Assembly (NCBI GenBank): GCA_038217425.1 | Contig: JBBQPM010000062.1 | Coordinates: 1 to 33,257 of the forward strand | Direction of reading: 5' to 3' | DNA from: JAIEPT01 sp038217425 | GTDB lineage: Bacteria; Planctomycetota; Planctomycetia; Gemmatales; Gemmataceae | Length of the DNA stretch: 33,257 nucleotides | Shown: piece after piece, positions 14,538 through 22,922 of the stretch | How positions within the stretch are numbered: position 1 is the first letter of the stretch | Layout: the number at the start of each line of letters is the position of its first letter | The notes under the pieces: generated by a model | Told to the model about the DNA's origin: nothing | The model's database searches: none | Seen by the model: the letters and a program-made list of their open reading frames with translations, nothing else | Program-made: the position numbers and the translations under genes

Positions 14538-16541
14538 ATGCCCGAAGTCCCCGTCACTCGCGTCGTTCTCTACAAACACGGCGTCGGCCATTTCGAACGC
14601 TCGGCCCAAATCGCCGGCGATGCCACGCTCACGCTCACGTTCAAACAAAGCGAAGTCAGCGACGTCCTCAAATCGCTCACCGTGCTCGATCTCGACGGCG
14701 GCCATGTCTCGTCAGTCTCTTACGATTCGACCAAGCCGCTCGAACAGCTCCTCGCCGAGGTCGCGCTGCACATTCCCGATCAAGGCAGCCTCGTCGGCCT
14801 CCTGCCGCAAATCAAGGGCGCCCGCGTGCAGATGCACACCGGCGTCTCCGACCCCGTCGACGGCTATCTCCTCGGCATCGACGCGACGGAACGCTCCGTG
14901 GGCGACGCCGTCGTGCAGGTCACGCTGGTTTCGGTGCTCACGGAAGCGGGCGAGGTCCGCTCGTTCGATCTACATCAGCTCGCCGGCCTGCTCATCCTCG
15001 ACCCGACGCTGCGCCGCGATCTGGATTTCTATCTCAAGACGCAGCTCTCCGCGAAGAAGAAAGACGCGCGCACCTTCACGTTCTTCGCCCAGGGCGTCGG
15101 CGAGCGCCGCCTCCGGCTCAGTTACACGCTCGAGGCGCCCGTCTGGAAAGCCACCTACCGGATCCTGCTCGGCGAGGAAGGCGCGAAGCCGCAGATTCAG
15201 GGCTGGGCCGTCGTCGACAACACGCAGGACGAGGACTGGGAGAACGTGCAGCTGTCGCTAATTTCGGGCCTGCCAGTGTCATTCATGCACGACCTCTACA
15301 CGCCGCGATACATTCGTCGGCCCGAGGTGCAGGTGCAGGAGACGACCGGCGTGCTGCCGCCGACGATGGAAGACGCGATGATGTACCTCGCCGAGGAGCA
15401 GCGCGACTACGACGGCGTGGGGGGCGCGGACAAGCAGATGGCATTCGCCGCCGCGGCCCCCACGGTGCGCGCCATGCGATCGGAAAAATTCGAAGCCGAG
15501 TCCGCCAAGCGCAAGTCCGCCAAAAGCTCGATGCCGGCACAAGTTCGCGAACGCAAGATCGGCGACCTCTTCGAGTACGAAATCGAGCATCCCGTCACCA
15601 TCCGCCGTAATCAATCCGCGCTGGTGCCGATCGTGCTCCGCGACTTCGACGGCAAATCGGTGCTCCTTTACAACAAGCAGAACCGGGCCGAGAATCCGAT
15701 GCGCTGCGTCGAGTTCAAGAACACCACCGGCCTCACGCTCGAGGGGGGGCCCGTCACCGTGCTCGAGACCGCCAGCTACGTCGGCGAAGCGATGCTCGAA
15801 ACCATCAAGCCCGACGAAGAACGTCTCGTCCCCTACTGCGTCGAACTGGCCGTCCGCGTGCACGATCACGTCGATAGCCACAGCGACAAGGTGCATCGCG
15901 TCGTCATCCGCAAGGGAACGCTCAAGACGCTTTATCAGCACGTGATGAAAACGACCTACCACTTCGACAACCAGTCGGAAGCGGAGCAGATCGTCTACCT
16001 GGAGCATCCGCGTCAGGGCCGGGAATGGGAGCTGGAGCGGACGCCGACGCCGGCGCCGAAGGAGATCACCGAAAACTTCTGGCGCTTCCGTCTGACGCTG
16101 GCCGGCAAGCAGACGACGAAGTTCGTGGTGCAGCAGAAGCAGACGTTGCAGCAAGCCTACGGCCTGGCCGACGTCAACGACCAGATGCTCGGCGTCTGGC
16201 TGCAGCAGAAGTATCTCGACAAGGCGAACGAGAAGCTGCTGCGTGAGGTGCTGGGCTTACGCCAACAATCCGCGGGCTTCGAAGCGAACGTGCAAAAGCT
16301 CGAGAAAGAAAAGCTCGGCATCCACGCCGAGCAGAAACGGATCCGCGAGAATCTGCAAGCCCTTGGCGACCGCTCGGCCGAGAAGGAGCTGCGCGAGCGC
16401 TTCGTGAAGACGCTCAACGTCCAGGAAGATCGGCTCGAGGAGATCGACCGTCAGGCGAAGGACGCGATCCGCCAGCGCGACGAAACCAACGCCAAGATGC
16501 ACGAGACGCTGGGCAAGCTCGAGTACGAGACGGCACTGTGA
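14538..16541 (+). CDS. DUF4139-domain protein with C-terminal coiled coil
   Basis: From the ATG at 14538, 9 nt after GGAG, the product is 667 residues. It starts with the family-typical VTRVVLYKHGVGHFERSAQI. The DUF4139 beta-sandwich follows, with APVWKATYRILL and QGWAVVDNTQDEDWENVQLS. A long charged linker precedes a second beta-rich region (about 330-520). The last 150 residues form coiled coil (LGLRQQSAGFEANVQKLEKE, EELRERFVKTLNVQEDRLEE-like). No signal peptide is seen at this start. The biochemical role of the family is unknown; related proteins were once called mucoidy inhibitors. An upstream in-frame extension runs through palindrome E and is rejected. It converges on the TPR gene, with only one codon's width between stops. 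Confidence 0.85.
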   Translation: MPEVPVTRVVLYKHGVGHFERSAQIAGDATLTLTFKQSEVSDVLKSLTVLDLDGGHVSSVSYDSTKPLEQLLAEVALHIPDQGSLVGLLPQIKGARVQMHTGVSDPVDGYLLGIDATERSVGDAVVQVTLVSVLTEAGEVRSFDLHQLAGLLILDPTLRRDLDFYLKTQLSAKKKDARTFTFFAQGVGERRLRLSYTLEAPVWKATYRILLGEEGAKPQIQGWAVVDNTQDEDWENVQLSLISGLPVSFMHDLYTPRYIRRPEVQVQETTGVLPPTMEDAMMYLAEEQRDYDGVGGADKQMAFAAAAPTVRAMRSEKFEAESAKRKSAKSSMPAQVRERKIGDLFEYEIEHPVTIRRNQSALVPIVLRDFDGKSVLLYNKQNRAENPMRCVEFKNTTGLTLEGGPVTVLETASYVGEAMLETIKPDEERLVPYCVELAVRVHDHVDSHSDKVHRVVIRKGTLKTLYQHVMKTTYHFDNQSEAEQIVYLEHPRQGREWELERTPTPAPKEITENFWRFRLTLAGKQTTKFVVQQKQTLQQAYGLADVNDQMLGVWLQQKYLDKANEKLLREVLGLRQQSAGFEANVQKLEKEKLGIHAEQKRIRENLQALGDRSAEKELRERFVKTLNVQEDRLEEIDRQAKDAIRQRDETNAKMHETLGKLEYETAL

Positions 16542-19500
16542 TCAATCGTCGGGAGCATCCGGATTCGGCTCCGGATGCTTTTCGCGAAACGCCCGGAAGG
16601 CCTCGCTGCGCAGGAGGGCGCCCAACTCGATTTGCTGGTAGCAGTCGCCCACGAGAAAGCGATTGTCGCCGTGTTTCTCGAGTTCCGCCAGCGCCGCTTC
16701 CGGTCCGCCGCGAACGGCGTGGACGAACACGACGTTGACGTAGTTTCCCTCCCGAGTCTTGGCCTCCGCGTGCGCCTCGGCCAACGCGTCGTCAAAGCGC
16801 TTGAGGCCCAGGTGCGCCTTGATCTTTTGGTCATAAATTTGCGGGGAGACCAGCGGAACGCTCGGATCCTTTCGGACGGCCTCGACGCGCTCGAGGGCTG
16901 CCGCGTATTCCTGCTTCAAGAGCAGCAAGTAAATTTCCAGACCGGCAGCCGCGGGCGATTTCGGATGCCGCTTGCGAAACTCCGCCAACAATTCCGCGAG
17001 GGCGTCGGCCTTTTTCTGCTGAATGCATGGGGACGTTAACAGGTACAGAGCCCCCGAGTCCTGATTCGATTCAGCAAATGCCTCCCGCACATGTCCCGCG
17101 AGAACCATCGCCGTTCGCAGGCCGTCGTCCAGAATCAACTTATCTTCCGCAACGTTGTTCTCGGCGACGGCCCGGCGAATTTCCTGTTCCGCCTCCGCGT
17201 ATTTCCCCTCCAGCCGAAACAACTCGCCTGCGAAAAATTGACCCCACGGATCGCCGGGATGCCGCTTGCGATGTTCGGCAATCAGCTTCGCCAGGTGGGC
17301 TTTCTCTTGCCGTCGAACGTATTGTGCCGCTAGCGTGCGAAACGTCTCGCGGGTATCGGGCGTTTGCTGGTACCCTTCGAAGCCGAACCCGGTCTCATCC
17401 AGGGCCACCGCGAAGCGACGCAGGAGGTACTTGCGCGCCCAGTCTTTTTCCCGATGGTACGCCTGCACGAATGCCTCGAACGCATCGGCGGGCTTCTTCT
17501 GCAGCAACAACCCACGCGCGAGCTGATACTCCGAAAATGCTTCAGAGCCGAACTTCTTGATGTGCGACGATGCGAGCGACGCGAGCCCGACGCCGTCCTT
17601 ATCGCGCCACATCGAACGAGCGAGTAAACGGAACGTCTCCGAGGCGGGTTCGATGGCGAGATACGCGGTACGCCACTTTCCTTGGTTGTAGAGCGACTCG
17701 ATCAGCACGTAACGAAATTTCTCCTGATGGTGCTCGGGCAGCGAGGCCCAGACCGGTTGCAACCGCGCGTGCGCCTTGGCCCACTCCCGGTTGTGAAAGT
17801 GAAGTTCAGCCTCGTAGCAGTCGGGCAGCACGTCGTGCGCAAACCGGACGCGATGGGCGTCGATCAGCCGTTGCATTTCTTCGGCCTTGCCTCTGCCGAC
17901 CATCGCCTCCATCAAGATTTCAAACGCCAGGACCGGGTTGCCCGATAGGTCGTACGCAGGGACCGCCTGCCCGGCGAGCGCCATCAGCGCCAGGAATGGA
18001 CGCTGGGCGTTCGCATCCAGGAACGGATGAACTCGGAACACCTTCTTGAGCACCGCGATCGCTTCTACGAATTGCTGACGCTGCACGTAGAGATGCATTC
18101 GATGCTGCAGCAGTTTGAGATCGTTCGGCGCCGACTTCTCGTGCCAGGCGAGCAGCTTTTCCAGGAGCGCGTCGTTCTGATTTTGCACGCAGAGGTCGGC
18201 GAGGTGCTCGAACGTTTTCTGATGCGGCTCAATCTCCCGATATGCCGACTCGGCGGCACCGGCGTAGTAACTCGCCACGATTCGGCTCCCGCGGAAAGTC
18301 TCGAGCGTGGCGGGATCGACTTTCTCCTCGATCGCGCGGGCGAACTCGGCGTCCGCCTCGGCATAGCGCTGTTCGCGGCCGAGGATCTCCGCGCGAACCA
18401 GATGCAAGAGCGGATCGCGCGGATGCTGCTTCTCGTGTACCTGCGCCAGCACCTGTAAATGCGCCGGTCGGTGCTGATGCTTGAATTCGAAGGCGATTCG
18501 GCGGAACGCGTCAACTTTGTTAGGCCAAAGATCGTAGACGTAAAGGCCGTGACCTGATTCGAGCATGGTCTGAAAAAACAATTCGAGCTGGAGCTTCCGT
18601 TTCTCGGGCGGGGCAATCTTGAAGAGCCGTACGGCTTCCTCGGGTTCGTTGCTCAATGCCTTGCCGCAAGCGAGGTAGAACGCCAGGCTGGAAATCGGCG
18701 CCTTGGCGCTTTGCAAGGCGTCCGCGGCGACGAACAGCGCCTCGCCTTTCTTCTCCGTCAGGCAGAATTTGGCCAGCGCTTCGAACTGAATTTCCGAAGG
18801 CGTCGCATTCACGACCAGCGGCCCCAGTTCCGCCCGCGCCTGAGCCGCCGTCAAGCAGCGCACGAGCCCATTCAAGGCCTCGAATCCTCTGGGTTTGATC
18901 TGGAGGGACTTGCGATACCAACGTGCCGCTTCCTCCGTTTGATCGAGGAGGCTGTGCGCCGCACCGCGTTGCAGGCAGGAAAAACTCTCTTCGCCCAACC
19001 AGCGTTCGAACGAATCCAGATGCCGGAGCGCCGGAACCGGTTCGCGCACGCTGTTGTGTACGGCAGCGAGCCAACCGTGCACGATCCACATATCGGGCTG
19101 GGCCTGGAGCAAGTTCTCCAGGTCCGCCAGCGCTTCCCGAAAGCGTCCGTGCAAGTCGTGTTCCTTGGCACGCAAGAAGACGTAGTCACAGCTCAGTTCG
19201 ACGGGCAGATCGACTTGTTCGACGTCGTCCAATAACTCTTTGACGCGAGAGCTTTTGTCGGGCGTGTTAATAATGTTGCGTACTTCTATCATGTCCCGAG
19301 CGGCTTGGGCGATCTCTTGGTAGTTAGGCCAACCCTTGTAGTGCTCCGCCTTCGTCAAGACGGAAAGACGTGTTCCGTAGCCCAAACTCTCGAGATCGAA
19401 GACCCGCCAGGCGCCATTCTTCTTGACGACGCGCCAGCGCAGCCGAAGGAACTCATCGTCCGGCAGGCGATAACGGATCGTGACGGCCAACTCGCGATTC

Positions 19501-20186
19501 TCAAAATCCTTGCCCAGCGCTTCCCCTGTCTCCGAATGAATTTTGCGGAGTTCCACCTTGAGCGGCGCCCGGCCGACCCATGCCACGACCGCATTCGCCA
19601 AGACGCCGTCGAGCGTGGCAATATTCGCGCGATCGTCCGGACGGAGAAGTTCGGTCTCACGGTTGAACAGCTCGCCGTCCATCGAGGCGGCGATCTGAAG
19701 CATATCGTTCCGCTGGATCGAACCGCCCAGCGCGGTGAAGAAATCGCTGAGTTCGCGCGACAATGCTTTATTCGAAGGAACTTCCCGAAGTCCTATGCCA
19801 GCCGGCAAAACTCGCCGTCCGCCGAAGCCTTTTGCCTGACCGAATTTCCCTGGGAAATTCCAACCCCGTCCCCCTGCGAAATCGAAATTTCTCGCCGGGG
19901 GTCGATTGTAAAGGATCGCCGCGACGAAAAGCCCAACGATGCCCAAGAATACGCCAAGCGACAGGAGCACGCGCCTGGCGGTATACCGAGGCGCGGGCGA
20001 CATCGGTCTCAGATATGGCGGCAGCATCGGCGGTTGCGCTGGCTGCAGAACCGGGATCGCATCGGGCGGCGACGCCTGCGGCGCGAAAGTCTGACGACAC
20101 CCGGGACACTGAACCATTTGGTCCGCCAACCCCTCTGGAATAAGGAGGCGACGTTGGCAGTGCGGACAAGCGACGGAGTCGTGCAT
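16542..20186 (-). CDS. Large zinc-ribbon, single-span membrane TPR protein
   Basis: The 1214-residue protein starts with a zinc ribbon (Cys7-x2-Cys10 and Cys27-x2-Cys30, ACPHCQRRLLIP...QCPGCRQTF). A proline-rich linker follows, then one membrane helix at about 70-92 (RVLLSLGVFLGIVGLFVAAI). The outer domain of more than 1000 residues is almost wholly helical, with many TPR-type units (for example RFREALADLENLLQAQPDMW, QTEEAARWYRKSLQIKPRGF, EGKYAEAEQEIRRAVAENNV). TPR domains bind proteins, so this is likely a scaffold. Similar zinc-ribbon-to-TPR architectures are frequent in planctomycetes (from memory). The start ATG has a GGAG site 8 nt upstream. It is monocistronic, with its end abutting the DUF4139 gene. 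Confidence 0.82.
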   Translation of the reverse strand: MHDSVACPHCQRRLLIPEGLADQMVQCPGCRQTFAPQASPPDAIPVLQPAQPPMLPPYLRPMSPAPRYTARRVLLSLGVFLGIVGLFVAAILYNRPPARNFDFAGGRGWNFPGKFGQAKGFGGRRVLPAGIGLREVPSNKALSRELSDFFTALGGSIQRNDMLQIAASMDGELFNRETELLRPDDRANIATLDGVLANAVVAWVGRAPLKVELRKIHSETGEALGKDFENRELAVTIRYRLPDDEFLRLRWRVVKKNGAWRVFDLESLGYGTRLSVLTKAEHYKGWPNYQEIAQAARDMIEVRNIINTPDKSSRVKELLDDVEQVDLPVELSCDYVFLRAKEHDLHGRFREALADLENLLQAQPDMWIVHGWLAAVHNSVREPVPALRHLDSFERWLGEESFSCLQRGAAHSLLDQTEEAARWYRKSLQIKPRGFEALNGLVRCLTAAQARAELGPLVVNATPSEIQFEALAKFCLTEKKGEALFVAADALQSAKAPISSLAFYLACGKALSNEPEEAVRLFKIAPPEKRKLQLELFFQTMLESGHGLYVYDLWPNKVDAFRRIAFEFKHQHRPAHLQVLAQVHEKQHPRDPLLHLVRAEILGREQRYAEADAEFARAIEEKVDPATLETFRGSRIVASYYAGAAESAYREIEPHQKTFEHLADLCVQNQNDALLEKLLAWHEKSAPNDLKLLQHRMHLYVQRQQFVEAIAVLKKVFRVHPFLDANAQRPFLALMALAGQAVPAYDLSGNPVLAFEILMEAMVGRGKAEEMQRLIDAHRVRFAHDVLPDCYEAELHFHNREWAKAHARLQPVWASLPEHHQEKFRYVLIESLYNQGKWRTAYLAIEPASETFRLLARSMWRDKDGVGLASLASSHIKKFGSEAFSEYQLARGLLLQKKPADAFEAFVQAYHREKDWARKYLLRRFAVALDETGFGFEGYQQTPDTRETFRTLAAQYVRRQEKAHLAKLIAEHRKRHPGDPWGQFFAGELFRLEGKYAEAEQEIRRAVAENNVAEDKLILDDGLRTAMVLAGHVREAFAESNQDSGALYLLTSPCIQQKKADALAELLAEFRKRHPKSPAAAGLEIYLLLLKQEYAAALERVEAVRKDPSVPLVSPQIYDQKIKAHLGLKRFDDALAEAHAEAKTREGNYVNVVFVHAVRGGPEAALAELEKHGDNRFLVGDCYQQIELGALLRSEAFRAFREKHPEPNPDAPDD
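16554..16582 (+). terminator. Terminator of the DUF4139 gene, inside the opposite gene's coding end
   Basis: AGCATCCGGA (16554-16563) and TCCGGATGCT (16570-16579) form a perfect 10-bp stem with a TTCGGC loop, followed by TTT. It begins 13 bp after the plus-strand stop codon, within the last codons of the minus-strand TPR gene. Confidence 0.8.
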
Positions 20187-20248
20187 GGGAAAATCTCCAG
20201 CGGCGCGGATCGCTGAGAATTACCCTATGGCAGCGCCGAGAATGCCGC

Positions 20249-20274
20249 AAGCCGATTTGCATACAAATCGGCTT
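20249..20274. promoter_or_regulatory. 11-bp perfect inverted repeat upstream of the TPR gene
   Basis: AAGCCGATTTG and CAAATCGGCTT are separated by CATA, between the TPR gene start and tRNA-His. There is no T-run, so it could be an operator or a remnant repeat. Confidence 0.45.
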
Positions 20275-20349
20275 CGTGCAAGTTGCCGCTTGACGGCTCC
20301 TGAAATCGCGGTAAAAAGGAGGTGCAGGTTCGTCCGCGGATCTGCGAAC

Positions 20350-20424
20350 GGTGGGTGTAGCTCAGTTGGTTAGAGCGCCAGATTGTGTATCTGGAAGTCG
20401 CCGGTTCAAGTCCGGTCACTCACC
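20350..20424 (+). tRNA. tRNA-His (GTG anticodon)
   Basis: A complete cloverleaf is visible: acceptor GTGGGTG pairing with CACTCAC, D-stem GCTC/GAGC, anticodon stem CCAGA/TCTGG with loop TTGTGTA (anticodon GTG), and T-stem GCCGG/CCGGT with TTCAAGT. The extra G at position -1 (20350) opposite C73 is the histidine identity element. CCA is not encoded. Position 37 is T rather than the usual purine. The gene marks the left edge of the foreign element. Confidence 0.95.
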
Positions 20425-20774
20425 CTTTAAGTCCTAAATCCATAAGGGTTTACGGCGGGGTAAAAACGGGGTAAATTTGTGGGGTAAACCCTGTCGATTT
20501 GCTTGCCGATTGCACCTGGTATTCTCGTTGCGTTTCTTTCGACGGTATCTGGGCGAACCGTTAAGGAGATGCAGCGGGATTTTTTACCCCAATTTACCCC
20601 ACAACAACCGCTCTCACATCTCAGCCGCTCGGCCAACTTTTACCCCAATTTACCCCAGGCCAATGCCGGCACTTTCGATTAGTTACATTCCACCCTAGCT
20701 CACATCGCATCTGAATTGTGAATTTTTTCACGAACTTTAGGAGGATTGTACCCTAATCAATGGAGGCAAGAGCC
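20425..20774. other. Non-coding left end of the element with GGGGTAAA/TTTACCCC arrays
   Basis: No supported gene lies here. GGGGTAAA occurs at 20457, 20468 and 20481. The inverse TTTACCCC occurs at 20583, 20593, 20639 and 20649, as two pairs spaced 10 bp. A possible promoter (TTTCAC, 17 bp, TACCCT) lies just before the first genes of the element. The arrays next to a tRNA 3' end resemble the arm-type sites of a tyrosine integrase attachment region (inference). Confidence 0.6.
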
Positions 20775-20876
20775 ATGAACGAACCACCACCAACCAAAGG
20801 GGACAATCATGACGACGACAGCCAAGCCCATCTCCCAACGACAAGCAGCGAAACGGCTCCTCAAAAACGATCCTGA
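20775..20876 (+). CDS. Possible 33-residue overlapping leader ORF
   Basis: ATG at 20775 follows a good GGAGG site (9 nt) and encodes a hydrophilic peptide, MNEPPPTKGDNHDDDSQAHL, continuing to a TGA at 20876. The last two thirds overlap the next gene in another frame. That gene has its own Shine-Dalgarno sequence (AGGGGA). It could be a leader that couples or tunes translation, or an accident. Nothing in the peptide suggests a function. Confidence 0.3.
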   Translation: MNEPPPTKGDNHDDDSQAHLPTTSSETAPQKRS

Positions 20877-21192
20877 GTTAAAAGGGAAAGCGTTTGCGGA
20901 CGGGCTGCGGACGGAATTCGGCATCGACTTAACAGGCAAAGCGGCGAGCAGCCTTCGTTGGCTCACTCTTCAGGACTTAGAAACGGCCCGATGCAACGAG
21001 GCCCTCCGAAGCCAGAGCAACAGCCCCGAAGCAGCGAAAGACCTGGAGTTCACCCTATTCAAGATTACCGGGGCGAAGACGTGGGAAGAACTCCTCAACG
21101 GACCCTGGGAGCAATGGATCAGGAACCGAGCCGAACGCCTAGCGAAGACTCTGGGGAGACCGGAAACGATTCAACCGCTCCCCTGGAATTAA
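20809..21192 (+). CDS. Hypothetical element protein, 127 aa
   Basis: The ATG at 20809 has AAAGGGGA 7 nt upstream. The protein is soluble and mainly helical: ISQRQAAKRLLKNDPELKGK at the N-terminus, then FADGLRTEFGIDLTGKAASS, and ending LGRPETIQPLPWN. The first 60 residues could form a small DNA-binding fold, but no motif is certain. It is the first gene of the element and is followed by the methyltransferase gene 77 bp later, so the two probably share a transcript. I do not recognise the family. Confidence 0.7.
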   Translation: MTTTAKPISQRQAAKRLLKNDPELKGKAFADGLRTEFGIDLTGKAASSLRWLTLQDLETARCNEALRSQSNSPEAAKDLEFTLFKITGAKTWEELLNGPWEQWIRNRAERLAKTLGRPETIQPLPWN

Positions 21193-21228
21193 ACGAAGGC
21201 GACTCTGACCCAAGCCTAAGCCCGTAAA

Positions 21229-21262
21229 ATCCCCCTTCGGGTCGCCACAATCGTAGGGGGAT
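21229..21262 (+). promoter_or_regulatory. Hairpin that can mask the methyltransferase ribosome-binding site
   Basis: ATCCCCC (21229-21235) is the exact complement of GGGGGAT (21256-21262), which contains the Shine-Dalgarno sequence for the ATG at 21270. The loop is 20 nt. Folding would block initiation, so it is a candidate translational switch. Confidence 0.5.
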
Positions 21263-21269
21263 CGTCATC

Positions 21270-22172
21270 ATGCTCGACCAAATCAGCCTCCAAATTCTCG
21301 AACTGCATAACCGCTTCTCGCTCAAACGCACCTTATTCGACGCTGCGGCAATCGGGGAGCGTCTTGAGAAGGCGAAGAAGCTGCTGCCGCACGGAGAGTT
21401 TCTGCCGTGGGTCAAGAAGCTCGGCGTCTCTCCAAGGACGGCTCAGAGGTACATGCAGGCAAATGCGACAGACCTGACGCAATTCGACGGCGATATTTCC
21501 CTAGACCGCTTTTTGCGAATTGTGGTCGGTCGCCCGAGAGTTGTCCCAAAAGTTCCCGATACGCTCGCCAGAAACAATCGCCAGCAGCAGATTCATCACA
21601 CCGATTGCAGAGACTTCGCCTGGCCCAAAAATATCCCGATGATATTCACGGACCCGCCCTGGAAAGATATGGATGCTTATAAGTGGCTCAATGATATGGC
21701 AGGCGACCATTTAGCCGACGATGGGATATTGTTGGTGCAATGCGGCCAGCATTACTTATCGAAGGTCTTAAGCATCATGACGGCTCGCCCTTATTTGTGG
21801 ACGCTCGCCATTGTTTATAACGCAATGGGAGGAAAGCCGATGGCAAACTATATCTCAAACTGGCGACCGATACTTGTCTTCGGCCCGAATAAAAAGCTGC
21901 CAATATCATCAGACACATATTTGGTCTCAAACACCAACGGGTCGCATAAGAAGCATCATCCCTGGGAACAGCCTACCAAGCCGTATCGATACTGGATAGC
22001 TCGATATGCCCCGAGCTTAGTGGTCGATCCGTTTTGCGGCTCAGGTACAATTGGGTGCGTTTGCAAAGAGCTTGGACTAAGTTATATCGGCACGGAAATA
22101 AGCGAGACCCATTTCAAAATTGCACGAAATAGACTGGCCGAGCATATACGAAATGAGGGGGACAAAAGTTGA
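21270..22172 (+). CDS. DUF3102-like HTH fused to an adenine-type DNA methyltransferase
   Basis: The 300-residue protein has two parts. Residues about 20-65 (DAAAIGERLEKAKKLLPHGE, FLPWVKKLGVSPRTAQRYMQ) match the phage DUF3102 type, a DNA-binding-like module. Residues about 105-295 are an amino-methyltransferase domain. The catalytic motif TDPPW is at 127-131 and the SAM-binding motif DPFCGSGT at 253-260. That order, catalytic motif first, is the beta-class order. The product is expected to methylate exocyclic amino groups (N6-adenine or N4-cytosine) in DNA; no restriction enzyme is adjacent, so it is probably a solitary phage-type methylase. AGGGGGA precedes the ATG but can be masked by a hairpin. 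A shifted copy of its last 54 codons occurs at 29968-30129. Confidence 0.85.
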   Translation: MLDQISLQILELHNRFSLKRTLFDAAAIGERLEKAKKLLPHGEFLPWVKKLGVSPRTAQRYMQANATDLTQFDGDISLDRFLRIVVGRPRVVPKVPDTLARNNRQQQIHHTDCRDFAWPKNIPMIFTDPPWKDMDAYKWLNDMAGDHLADDGILLVQCGQHYLSKVLSIMTARPYLWTLAIVYNAMGGKPMANYISNWRPILVFGPNKKLPISSDTYLVSNTNGSHKKHHPWEQPTKPYRYWIARYAPSLVVDPFCGSGTIGCVCKELGLSYIGTEISETHFKIARNRLAEHIRNEGDKS

Positions 22173-22202
22173 TTTTACAACTTCGATTTCCGGTGGTAGA
22201 AT
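22168..22202 (+). promoter_or_regulatory. Shared-operator promoter P1
   Basis: The dyad GTTGATTTTACAAC (22168-22181) overlaps the -35 TTTACA (22174-22179); 17 bp later comes TAGAAT (22197-22202). It overlaps the methyltransferase stop codon and drives the ORF at 22243. Matching elements are at 29026, 30125 and, on the minus strand, 25469-25497. Confidence 0.75.
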
Positions 22203-22242
22203 CCGCTGCGTTGGACCCTATTGCTTTTTTGGAGAGATGAAA

Positions 22243-22596
22243 ATGAAACGTAGGTATGCAGTCCCGATGATCCGAGCCGCCCTCAAAAACGGCGTTTGGC
22301 GTCTCTATCTTAACCCGCTGTCCTGGGGTTATGGCGTCAACATGCAAGATGAACTTTTGGAGAAACTCTTTGGCGACCAAGACCTGGATTTTATGGATCG
22401 CCAGGCACTCGCATTCAATTTGGTCAAGAAGGTCGTAAATAGCTCCCAAATAAGATTCGTCAACGTTCCGACCGCACCCGACAGCAAAATGGGGCAAATC
22501 GAGTATCATCTATTGAAGCCTCGACGAATGTCGCTCTGCATCGTGTACTTAGACGGAGAATTCTGGGTCAAAGAGGGGGAATTCTTTCCTTTCTGA
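22243..22596 (+). CDS. Hypothetical cassette protein, 117 aa
   Basis: The ATG at 22243 is chosen over 22237 because it lies 8 nt from GGAG and aligns with the start of the ORF at 30199, whose leader is nearly identical. The protein is MKRRYAVPMIRAALKNGVWR, continuing through DELLEKLFGDQDLDFMDRQA to IVYLDGEFWVKEGEFFPF. It looks soluble and compact with a beta-rich C-terminus. No family is recognised. It has its own promoter (P1) and terminator (22609-22641), so it is an independent transcription unit right behind the methyltransferase. Its neighbours suggest accessory cargo of the element. Confidence 0.72.
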   Translation: MKRRYAVPMIRAALKNGVWRLYLNPLSWGYGVNMQDELLEKLFGDQDLDFMDRQALAFNLVKKVVNSSQIRFVNVPTAPDSKMGQIEYHLLKPRRMSLCIVYLDGEFWVKEGEFFPF

Positions 22597-22608
22597 ACAT
22601 CCGCCTAT

Positions 22609-22641
22609 CCCCTCTGAGCCTCACCGCTCTGAGGGGATTTT
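22609..22641 (+). terminator. Terminator with CCCCTC...GAGGGG stem, copy 1
   Basis: CCCCTCTGAG (22609-22618) pairs with CTCTGAGGGG (22627-22636), 9 of 10 positions, followed by ATTTT. The same hairpin, perfect there, ends the other cassette at 30774-30801, with matching bases on both sides. Confidence 0.8.
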
Positions 22642-22688
22642 CTATCCGCTATCTTGCGTTGTCACATTACCGTTATAGGAGAAACATT

Positions 22689-22922
22689 ATGGACAAGAAG
22701 AAAAAGCCAGTGATCCAAATCGAAGAAGAAGAATGTCGCCTATCGGACGAAAACGACAGAATCATAGCAATGGGCAGCAGAGACCTAATGCAAAGGTACT
22801 TAAAGCATCATGTGCCCGATGGATTATACAGTATCAAAGGACCAAGATTGGCGCTGTATCTGAGGCGAGTGGACGGTTTTGTAATGCCCTCTAATTTTGA
22901 AGAAAAAAGGAAAGAAAACTGA
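22689..22922 (+). CDS. Hypothetical small acidic/basic protein, 77 aa
   Basis: The ATG at 22689 follows an AGGAG site (7 nt). The protein begins MDKKKKPVIQIEEEECRLSD and continues NDRIIAMGSRDLMQRYLKHH to FVMPSNFEEKRKEN. It is highly charged at both ends. The central RDLMQRYLKHHVPDGLYSI could be a small helical fold. It lies just after terminator copy 1, and 14 bases directly after its stop codon (CGCCACTATCCCCT, 22924-22937) match the bases leading into terminator copy 2. It therefore looks like another cassette. No clear promoter was found. Confidence 0.6.
   Translation: MDKKKKPVIQIEEEECRLSDENDRIIAMGSRDLMQRYLKHHVPDGLYSIKGPRLALYLRRVDGFVMPSNFEEKRKEN

Noticed and set aside
16542..20186. Repeat-protein gene considered as the undescribed system
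   Set aside because: Zinc-ribbon/TPR membrane proteins are a recurring architecture, and it has no linked partner genes here.
20457..20698. Short frames over the GGGGTAAA/TTTACCCC arrays, including a possible integrase tail
   Set aside because: Residues such as LPQFTPQQ come from the repeats themselves; there is no start, no catalytic Arg/His/Tyr set and no Shine-Dalgarno sequence.
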